Shown here in pieces: positions 4,715 to 10,054 of a DNA stretch of 10,054 nucleotides; the stretch's first letter is position 1; every line of letters begins with the position of its first letter. The notes beneath the pieces are model-generated. The model saw only the letters and a program-made list of their open reading frames with translations, searched no databases and was not told the origin of the DNA. Origin of the DNA: Nanobdellota archaeon (lineage in GTDB: Archaea; Nanobdellota; Nanobdellia; Woesearchaeales; B3-WOES). The translations under genes were made by a program, and so were the position numbers. The stretch covers positions 1 through 10,054 of the forward strand of contig JAGLZG010000040.1 of assembly GCA_023131705.1 (NCBI GenBank), written 5' to 3'.

Positions 4715-4736
4715 TGATAGACTTCTACGAGAAAGA

Positions 4737-5807
4737 TTAAAAATTAAACCTCAAAGGCTTCCCATCTAATTTTATTCTTGGGCTTTTAAATACCTGGTCA
4801 TAGTGGATTATTGTCCTGTTATTGCCGCCAAACCAATAGTTGCTCCCAATACCCAGATGAGCTGTTCCATATGCTTTTTCATCTATAATTGTTGAACCGA
4901 CCAATTGGGCTTTTAGATTTGTGCCGATGCCAACCTCGCCTATTATCCACACCCTTTCAGGATATTTTGCTCTTTTTTCTGCTGCTTTTAGGCTTTTTTC
5001 AAGCAATTTTGCTTCTTCATCCCCTTGTATTGAGACAATTTTACCATCCTGGATAATTAATGTTATTGGCTTTTGTATTAGAACAGTGCCTTCCATGTTC
5101 CTTGTGCTCCCGTCAATTACAAGCTTTCCGTTTATATTATTCGGGGCAAAATAAACCTCTCCTGCAGGCAAATTACCCCCTTTGCCGAAATCAGTATAAT
5201 CTCCGTCTGCTGAATGCATCTTTATTCCGGTTAAATCTATTTTCAGATCAGTGCCTGCTCTTGTCTGGATTGTCATTGTCTTTGCAAGGCTTATCTTTGT
5301 TTTTAGGATGCTATCTTCTTTCTGCAGCCCATGATAATCAACAGAAAGCGCCTTTATAATGCTGTTTATCATAAATGTGTCCATGCTTCCAATGCTTGTT
5401 GTGGAGATAAATTTATTATTATGGGCTTTACAAAATTTTCTAAAACTCTTTCCAACATGATTCATTGAGCCGAGCTTTCCAGAAGCATTTATTATGATTG
5501 TGCTTTTGGATGGCAGGTTAAATAAACTCTTTATAATATTTATATCTGCTTTTTCAGAACCTCTCTTTGGTTCCTGCAATACCAGGTCAACATTAAGATT
5601 CAGCTCTTTTGCAGCAAAATAATGGGCTGCTGTAATTAAGGGAGCAACCCTTCTTGTAGGATATCCCAGGTCTCCAATTAATAAAACCTTTTCATTTTTT
5701 ACATCAAGGCATTGCTTTAACACATTTATAAAATTCTTTGAGTATTTTTTAGCCAGCACAAGCAAATTTTCTTCTTTCAGCCAGTTTAAAAATTCTTTTT
5801 CATCCAT
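4737..5807 (-). CDS. M29-like metallo-aminopeptidase
   Basis: This 356-residue cytoplasmic protein resembles the M29 aminopeptidase (AmpS/thermophilic leucyl aminopeptidase) superfamily, which also contains NicX-type ring-cleaving dioxygenases. The C-terminal half has the family blocks: GGNLPAGEVYFAP (210-222, Glu217), IIGEVGIGTN (288-297, Glu291), DEKAYGTAHLGIGSN (309-323, Glu310 and His317) and IIHYDQVF (333-340, His335 and Asp337). These Glu, His and Asp residues would hold the two metal ions. The N-terminal half (about 1-170) is an alpha/beta domain with no motif I can name. It would remove N-terminal residues from peptides, in keeping with a peptide-scavenging lifestyle, but the exact substrate is not shown. 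A TATA-like box at 5831-5840 suggests a leaderless start. It ends 22 bases from hairpin copy C, tail to tail with the toxin-like gene. Confidence 0.8.
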   Translation of the reverse strand: MDEKEFLNWLKEENLLVLAKKYSKNFINVLKQCLDVKNEKVLLIGDLGYPTRRVAPLITAAHYFAAKELNLNVDLVLQEPKRGSEKADINIIKSLFNLPSKSTIIINASGKLGSMNHVGKSFRKFCKAHNNKFISTTSIGSMDTFMINSIIKALSVDYHGLQKEDSILKTKISLAKTMTIQTRAGTDLKIDLTGIKMHSADGDYTDFGKGGNLPAGEVYFAPNNINGKLVIDGSTRNMEGTVLIQKPITLIIQDGKIVSIQGDEEAKLLEKSLKAAEKRAKYPERVWIIGEVGIGTNLKAQLVGSTIIDEKAYGTAHLGIGSNYWFGGNNRTIIHYDQVFKSPRIKLDGKPLRFNF

Positions 5808-5830
5808 AATATTTGATTTATAAGCGAAGT

Positions 5831-5840
5831 GTTTTTAAAT
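5831..5840 (-). promoter_or_regulatory. Possible TATA box of the aminopeptidase gene
   Basis: The minus strand reads ATTTAAAAAC, centred about 29 bases before the ATG at 5807. The 69-base gap from the radical SAM gene leaves room for a promoter, though read-through from that gene is equally possible. Confidence 0.3.
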
Positions 5841-5876
5841 TTTTCTTTTTTGAGAAAATGAATTGTAAAATAAACG

Positions 5877-7070
5877 CTAAACCAAAACCCCAACAAAAAT
5901 ATTATGCTTAGACCTTATTATCCTTAGTTTTACTTTTCCTGTTTTATAGCAGTTGGGAACTGATATTAGCCTATTACCAGCAACAGCTATCTTTTCCCCT
6001 TTCAGCCTTCCGTCAAAAAGGATTTCTGCCTTGATTATATCTCCTTTTTTAAAGGGTTTTGGCAGTTTTTTTGCAGGCCTTATATTAAAATCCTCTCTGC
6101 TCAATAATAATTTAACATTATGCAGTTTTTCAAGTTTCTTCAATTTATCATAAAATTCTTCCCAGGGCATCTGTTTTACAGGATTTCTTCCAAACTTATA
6201 GTTAAGAAAGTTCTGCACACCAATTTTTGCATTAATGCTTTTTGCAAACTCTATTAGTTTTGGTATTTCAATCTCATTAAAGCCATTTAACCATATTGGC
6301 GCAATAACAACCTTTGCTTTTTTAGCAGCATACTCTGCTGTTTCCATCACTTTTTTCAGGGGATAGCGGCAGTTTGCAATCCTGTCCGCTATTTCCCTGT
6401 TTGTTGAATTTAAGGAAATGCTGAACTGGGTTAAGCCTGCCTTGACCAATTCATCAACTTTTTCTTTTGTCAGCAAGACCCCGTTTGTATCAATGACAAT
6501 TTCCTTTATCTGCTTTATTTTTTTAAGATCTTTTATCAATTCTGTTAAAGGCTGGTATAATAAAGGCTCTCCCTGCGTTCCGATATGGGCTTCAATCCCA
6601 TCCACACCCTTGAACTCTATCAATTTTTTTATTTCATCAACAATATAGTCTTTCTCAACGACAAAATCCATTATTTTCTTAGAAGACCTGCCTTCATCAA
6701 CAGAACAATAGATGCAATCCAGGTTGCATCCTGTAACAACCCTTACTTCAATAACACTTGTATTCCTGTCTACTAAACCAATAAACCCAAGGCCAATTAA
6801 AGGAATGCCAAAATTTTTATGGATATAGATTGTTTTTTTGCCTGTTATGGCATTTGTCAGATCATTGAATCCTTTTGCAAGCAGGGAATTAAACTTTTTT
6901 TCTGCCTTATCATCTTCTTTAAATTCAATAAAGTTTTTTCCTATTCTAAAATCTGAAATATTTTTCAATTCTTCCTTGCTTATATCAAAATAATAGTTTT
7001 TTAGAAAGATAAATCTAATCTTGTCTTTAATTTCCCTGAAATTCAGGTCCTGAAATTCAAGTTTTACCAT
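5877..7070 (-). CDS. Radical SAM protein with C-terminal TRAM-like domain
   Basis: This 397-residue protein has the radical SAM cluster motif CNLDCIYC (Cys115, 119, 122), which binds a [4Fe-4S] cluster that splits S-adenosylmethionine. Downstream are IGTQGEPLL (163-171), the GGE-like SAM-contact strand, IVIDTNGVLL (191-200) and FSISLNS (216-222), all typical of the radical SAM barrel. An N-terminal segment of about 105 residues precedes the barrel, and residues 333-397 (KKGDIIKAEILFDGRLKGEK and following) look like a TRAM-type beta-barrel, as in RNA-modifying enzymes. This order matches an uncharacterised group of archaeal Fe-S oxidoreductases (COG2100-like, from memory). A modification of RNA is the natural guess, but neither substrate nor reaction is known. 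A TATA-like box at 7091-7100 fits a leaderless start. It may be read together with the aminopeptidase gene 69 bases downstream. Confidence 0.85.
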   Translation of the reverse strand: MVKLEFQDLNFREIKDKIRFIFLKNYYFDISKEELKNISDFRIGKNFIEFKEDDKAEKKFNSLLAKGFNDLTNAITGKKTIYIHKNFGIPLIGLGFIGLVDRNTSVIEVRVVTGCNLDCIYCSVDEGRSSKKIMDFVVEKDYIVDEIKKLIEFKGVDGIEAHIGTQGEPLLYQPLTELIKDLKKIKQIKEIVIDTNGVLLTKEKVDELVKAGLTQFSISLNSTNREIADRIANCRYPLKKVMETAEYAAKKAKVVIAPIWLNGFNEIEIPKLIEFAKSINAKIGVQNFLNYKFGRNPVKQMPWEEFYDKLKKLEKLHNVKLLLSREDFNIRPAKKLPKPFKKGDIIKAEILFDGRLKGEKIAVAGNRLISVPNCYKTGKVKLRIIRSKHNIFVGVLV

Positions 7071-7090
7071 AATTATTAGAAATTGTCCTT

Positions 7091-7100
7091 AATATTTAAA
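7091..7100 (-). promoter_or_regulatory. Possible TATA box of the radical SAM gene
   Basis: The minus strand reads TTTAAATATT, centred about 25 bases before the ATG at 7070, with no SD in between. This fits a leaderless transcript. It lies within the 38-base gap behind the thiol-transporter gene. Confidence 0.4.
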
Positions 7101-7108
7101 GATGATTA

Positions 7109-8530
7109 TTATATCCATCCAAAAATTATAGCAACACCTATAAATAGCATGATAAGACCAACAACTAAATGAAGCTTGCGAATATTTCTTTCTTTCCATC
7201 CTGAGACATCTTCTACTTTCTTAAGTCCAAAATACACTCCTAGCACTATTCCATATAAAGGTAAAATAAATATTAAGTTGTAAACCAACAACCACGGAAT
7301 AACTTTTATTAAGTCAAGTGTAGATAAAATCCCTGTAGCTATCAAATAAGGACCCATGGTGCACGGCATAAGGAAGATAGTTACAAATGCCCCCATTACG
7401 AAAGCCCCTTTAATAGATGTTATTCCTAGCATCATTTTCTTTACTTTCCCTCTCCAACCTATTGGCATTTCTCTTGCAAATCCTCCGGGTTTATACCAAA
7501 AGAAATCTTTGAGATTAAGGACGCCGAGAACTATAGCAACCGCTCCTAAGATTGTATAGAGAGCTAATCTGACTGTTGTTAAGGCTTGAACTACTTGCCA
7601 AAATTTAACAATAATTAATCCGTAAGTGAAATAACAAATATAAACCGCTGTTACAAAAGCTGCCCCAATAGAAAGAATCTTTTTTCCCCTTTTTGGATCA
7701 TATGACATAACACCTATTAAAAATAAGATGAAAACAGCTAAGGCGCAAGGATTAACAGTATCTGCTAATGCTATAATAAACACTTTATAAAATCCAAGTC
7801 CATCTCGCTGTTCAAATTCTTGAGGTTGAACTGGTTCTTCTTCTTCAGCAGGTGTAATAGCTCCTATACTTTCACCATTCCATTGGAAAATCCATCCGTC
7901 TAATTCAATTGCATTATCAAAATAAATACTTCTGCCGGAAATAGCAATTGCTGAAGATTTTATTATCACAAAGTTTATTCCTTCTAAAGCAGCAGATAAA
8001 TTTTCAGTTATTAGCAATTCCCTTAATAATGCATTGTTTCCTCTTTCTTCAGTTTTTATTAATATTCTCTCTCCCCTCCATATTTTTGGTTTAGCAGGCA
8101 AAGAAGTTAAATCTAATCCGTCAAAAGCTACAGAAGAACCATCTGGTAAAGGGCAATAGTTTGAGCCTTTTTCAATTGCTTCTCTAGCATGTCGCCGAAC
8201 CGGGCCAACTCCAACACTAAAATCTTCTTTACCAAATATTATCAAAGGAATATGAAATCCAGAATTGTAATTGCTATCATACTCCATAACCATCTGTCCA
8301 TTTTCTTGCTCTTTGTAAATCTCATACTCTACTACCACAAAATTAGGTTCTTCTTTAAGCAATTCATCTAAAATAATAGGATCTTCTTGTGCACAAGCTG
8401 GGCAACCAACACCAGTTATATAAACAGTGCAAATTGCATCATTTGCAGCAATAACAGAAGTTAAGCTAAGTAAAAAAACCATTAACACTAATGATAGTTT
8501 GATTTTTTTCATCTTTGTGCGCCTAAACAT
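7109..8530 (-). CDS. CcdA/DsbD-like thiol-disulfide transporter with thioredoxin-like domain
   Basis: This 473-residue membrane protein starts with a signal-like helix (about 7-29). The outer part has a thioredoxin-like fold: CTVYITGVGCPACAQ with the redox pair Cys43-Pro-Ala-Cys46, and a likely cis-Pro segment FHIPLIIFG (92-100). A less clear region follows (about 127-240), ending in an acidic linker (PAEEEEPVQPQEFEQ). The C-terminal half (about 248-473) has six hydrophobic helices and the two CcdA/DsbD cysteines, one in ADTVNPCALAVF (Cys262) and one in FLMPCTMGPY (Cys390). Such proteins pass electrons from inside the cell to thiols outside; here transporter and acceptor domain are one chain. 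An alternative ATG at 8512 gives a shorter, more usual signal peptide (MKKIKLSLVLMVF); a TTTAAAT at 8537-8543 would suit it. It is transcribed away from a membrane-bound regulator, which probably controls it. Confidence 0.85.
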   Translation of the reverse strand: MFRRTKMKKIKLSLVLMVFLLSLTSVIAANDAICTVYITGVGCPACAQEDPIILDELLKEEPNFVVVEYEIYKEQENGQMVMEYDSNYNSGFHIPLIIFGKEDFSVGVGPVRRHAREAIEKGSNYCPLPDGSSVAFDGLDLTSLPAKPKIWRGERILIKTEERGNNALLRELLITENLSAALEGINFVIIKSSAIAISGRSIYFDNAIELDGWIFQWNGESIGAITPAEEEEPVQPQEFEQRDGLGFYKVFIIALADTVNPCALAVFILFLIGVMSYDPKRGKKILSIGAAFVTAVYICYFTYGLIIVKFWQVVQALTTVRLALYTILGAVAIVLGVLNLKDFFWYKPGGFAREMPIGWRGKVKKMMLGITSIKGAFVMGAFVTIFLMPCTMGPYLIATGILSTLDLIKVIPWLLVYNLIFILPLYGIVLGVYFGLKKVEDVSGWKERNIRKLHLVVGLIMLFIGVAIIFGWI

Positions 8531-8543
8531 AAACTATTTAAAT

Positions 8544-8589
8544 GATATATTGTTTCTATAGCTGTAACCATTTATAAATGTTTGTTACA
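8544..8589. promoter_or_regulatory. Divergent promoter with inverted-repeat operator candidate
   Basis: The gap between the thiol transporter and the regulator holds two TATA-like sites, GATATATTG (8544-8552) and the palindrome CATTTATAAATG (8569-8580). The first is well placed for the plus-strand regulator (start near 8574), the second for the minus-strand transporter (start near 8548). Overlapping them is TGTAAC (8563-8568) and its complement GTTACA (8584-8589), an inverted repeat with 15 bases between, two helical turns apart centre to centre. A protein bound there would cover the minus-strand TATA box, consistent with repression of the transporter and autoregulation. Confidence 0.4.
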
Positions 8590-8593
8590 AAAA

Positions 8594-9091
8594 ATGAAAC
8601 CAAGAATATTCCAGGAGAATAAGTTAGCAAAAGATGTACTCTTAGTGTTATCCATCATTTTAGGGTTTGTTTTTATAATATCTTTTTCAGCAATCTATGT
8701 TTCAGATGCTATTAAAAACAATAATGCTTGTGGATGCGTCTTGCCAATACCTTATATGATATTAATATTGGCTTCTTTGGGCCTTTTTGTAGGAAGTTTG
8801 TCCTTTTATATATTGGTATCTAAACATATTAAAGAAAAAAAAGAATCGACAAAAAATATTGAATTTACTTTAAATTTCCTGGAAAAAGATGAAAAAACAA
8901 TAATTGAAGAGCTTATTAAAAACAAAGGCCAGCTTAACCAGTCAAAGTTTGAAAAATTAACAAACTTGCATAAGGTAAAAATACACAGGATTATAGATAA
9001 ACTAAATTCAAAAGGATTGATAAGAAAAGTAAGTGCTGGGAAAACAAATAATATAATTGTATCTGACCAATTAAAAGAAATCTTTATTTAA
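8594..9091 (+). CDS. Membrane-anchored winged-helix regulator with outer Cys-Gly-Cys
   Basis: From the ATG at 8594 the protein has 165 residues (a TTG at 8582 would add four). Two hydrophobic helices, about residues 13-34 and 49-71, flank a short loop, KNNNACGCVLPIPY, with Cys44-Gly-Cys46. With both termini inside, this loop faces outward. After a lysine-rich linker (about 72-85) comes a winged helix (about 90-160): EKTIIEELIKNKGQLNQSK, then a recognition helix in TNLHKVKIHRIIDKLNSKG and a wing at LIRKVSAGKTNNIIVS, like MarR-type and other archaeal membrane-bound regulators. It is divergent from the thiol-disulfide transporter and shares its promoter, and the vicinal cysteines could sense outer redox state. 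Its stop overlaps the end of the MinD-like gene by 8 bases, tail to tail. The DNA-binding fold is fairly secure; the redox role is inference. Confidence 0.75.
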   Translation: MKPRIFQENKLAKDVLLVLSIILGFVFIISFSAIYVSDAIKNNNACGCVLPIPYMILILASLGLFVGSLSFYILVSKHIKEKKESTKNIEFTLNFLEKDEKTIIEELIKNKGQLNQSKFEKLTNLHKVKIHRIIDKLNSKGLIRKVSAGKTNNIIVSDQLKEIFI

Positions 9092-9953
9092 TTTTGCTTA
9101 TAATTTTATTAAATAATTTCTCAAATTTTTTGTTATAAACAACAATTGGCTCAAGGTTCACCAGGGCATCAACAAATGCTTTATCATAAGGCAATTTTCC
9201 AAGTATTGGGATATTGTATTTTTTAGCAAACTTTTCTATTTTTTTGGTAAATGCTTTATTGATGTCCCATTTATTTATAACCAAACCATAAGGAATTCTG
9301 AAATGCTCTACAACCTGTAAGACTCTCTGAAGGTCGTTTAATGCAGATGGTGTTGGTTCTGTTATTGCAATAACATAATCAGAGCCTTGTATAGAAGCAA
9401 CAACAGGACAGCCTATCCCGGGAGAAGAATCAACAAGCATAATTTCTGCATTTTTTGCCAGTTTTTCTGCTTTTTGTTTTACTGCTGTAACTGTTTTCCC
9501 ACTTCCGGCTTCTCCCATCTTCAATTGGCCGGATACAATTGTAAATCCATAGCTTGTTCCTGCTGTATTAATAGATGCGTTCTTTATCTTTTCCAGCCTG
9601 ATAGTTCCTTTTGGAAATGCCAGTAAACAGGCTCCGCAGCCTTCGCAAAGGAATTTATTTATGACTGGCTTTTTATTTTTTTCATCCCAGCTTATTGCGT
9701 TAAAAAGGCAGATATCAATCTTATCTTTGCATTCAGGGCATGTTTTTGCAATTACCTTTGCTTTTTCAATTGTTTGTATCCTTTCTTTTGTTTCAAATTT
9801 TTTTACTCCTAAAACCAATGCAAGATTAGGAGCATCAACATCACAGTCAACTGCAATAATCTTTTTCTTTTTTGCCAGTAAAACCGCTAATGAAGCTGTT
9901 AAACTTGATTTTCCAACTCCCCCTTTTCCAGATAATATCGTTATTGTTTTCAT
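9084..9953 (-). CDS. MinD-family ATPase with inserted, degenerate ferredoxin domain
   Basis: From the ATG at 9953 the protein has 289 residues. It has the deviant Walker A SGKGGVGKSS (8-17, with signature Lys10 and Lys15), an A'-type DCDVDAPN (36-43) and Walker B LVDSSPGIGCPV (173-184). A ferredoxin-like insert (about 65-125) follows the first ATPase segment, as in the COG1149 group of archaeal MinD-like proteins thought to work in Fe-S or redox-linked assembly. Its motifs are CPECKDKIDIC (Cys72, 75, 82) and CEGCGACLLAFP (Cys103, 106, 109). Against the usual CxxCxxCxxxC, the third Cys of motif one is Lys78 and the fourth of motif two is Phe113. A TTG at 9959 is an alternative start, but AGGA at 9961-9964 is better spaced for the ATG. 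The gene behind it (9979-10054) is probably in the same operon. Confidence 0.85.
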   Translation of the reverse strand: MKTITILSGKGGVGKSSLTASLAVLLAKKKKIIAVDCDVDAPNLALVLGVKKFETKERIQTIEKAKVIAKTCPECKDKIDICLFNAISWDEKNKKPVINKFLCEGCGACLLAFPKGTIRLEKIKNASINTAGTSYGFTIVSGQLKMGEAGSGKTVTAVKQKAEKLAKNAEIMLVDSSPGIGCPVVASIQGSDYVIAITEPTPSALNDLQRVLQVVEHFRIPYGLVINKWDINKAFTKKIEKFAKKYNIPILGKLPYDKAFVDALVNLEPIVVYNKKFEKLFNKIISKIK

Positions 9954-9960
9954 TTCCAAA

Positions 9961-9964
9961 TCCT
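9961..9964 (-). promoter_or_regulatory. Short SD favouring the ATG of the MinD-like gene
   Basis: The minus strand reads AGGA, seven bases before the ATG at 9953 and only one base before the competing TTG at 9959. The spacing decides for the ATG. The site lies in the 25-base gap after the stop of the previous gene. Confidence 0.45.
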
Positions 9965-9978
9965 TTTTTTGCGCTTTT

Positions 9979-10054
9979 TCAATTATATCTGCTGCCCTTT
10001 ATTTTTACAATAGGAATTCCAATGTCTACTTTTTCTCCTTTATTTATTAATGAT
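9979..10054 (-). CDS. C-terminal end of an unidentified gene
   Basis: One minus-strand frame is open from the window edge to a TGA at 9979-9981 and encodes 24 residues ending in GIPIVKIKGSRYN; the other two minus-strand frames are closed early by stops. The 25-base gap before the MinD-like ATG suggests an operon. MinD-like ATPases with ferredoxin inserts often occur as tandem pairs or next to NifX-like proteins, but this tail is too short to identify. Confidence 0.5.
   Translation of the reverse strand, partial: SLINKGEKVDIGIPIVKIKGSRYN

Noticed and set aside
3301..4715. 35-bp repeats as a CRISPR array
   Set aside because: Only two identical copies 1380 bases apart with genes between; no spacer-sized spacing and no cas1/cas2. 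The Cas4-like protein nearby is a membrane protein and does not by itself imply CRISPR.
4572..4769. Plus-strand open frame across hairpin copy C
   Set aside because: It overlaps the end of the toxin-like gene, runs through the hairpin element and into the aminopeptidase gene, and has no SD or recognisable motif.

Overview
The window looks like a piece of a small, AT-rich archaeal genome, most likely a DPANN-type archaeon of the Woesearchaeota/Pacearchaeota kind (inference). Signs of this are an archaeal/eukaryal-type peptidyl-tRNA hydrolase (Pth2), a radical SAM protein with a C-terminal TRAM-like domain, TATA-like boxes about 26 bases upstream of starts that lack Shine-Dalgarno sites (leaderless style), a mix of leaderless and SD-led genes, and short lysine/isoleucine-rich proteins with many membrane segments.

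Layout. 1-317 (minus): N-terminal part of a secreted lipoprotein with a tandem-repeat acidic linker. 424-768 (minus): pth2. 769-1136: a 368-base stretch without a gene, holding a cluster of inverted repeats (813-969) and one copy of a hairpin element that occurs three times in the window (1025-1063, 3295-3334, 4676-4714). 1137-3225 (minus): a membrane/envelope locus with a Cas4-like PD-(D/E)XK nuclease split into two ATGA-overlapping membrane-anchored ORFs, a surface protein with cysteines at seven-residue spacing, and two tiny two-helix membrane proteins. 3421-4621 (plus): a nucleotidyltransferase-fold protein and an overlapping small protein that may be RelE-like. This pair is bracketed by a perfect 35-base direct repeat, the core of the hairpin element.

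4737-7070 (minus): an M29-like metallo-aminopeptidase and a radical SAM-TRAM protein, both house-keeping in character. 7109-8530 (minus) and 8594-9091 (plus): a divergent pair made of a CcdA/DsbD-like thiol-disulfide transporter fused to a thioredoxin-like domain and a membrane-anchored winged-helix regulator with a Cys-Gly-Cys motif in its predicted outer loop. Their shared promoter contains a TGTAAC-N15-GTTACA inverted repeat, so an envelope redox-sensing circuit is a reasonable hypothesis. 9084-9953 (minus): a MinD-family ATPase with an inserted ferredoxin domain that has lost two ligands of one Fe-S cluster and kept all four of the other. 9979-10054 (minus): the tail of an unidentified gene.

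The parts most likely to be undescribed are the membrane-hairpin split nuclease locus, the repeat-bracketed nucleotidyltransferase cassette with its hairpin elements, and the thiol transporter/regulator pair. All functional statements come from reading motifs; no database search or structure prediction was run.
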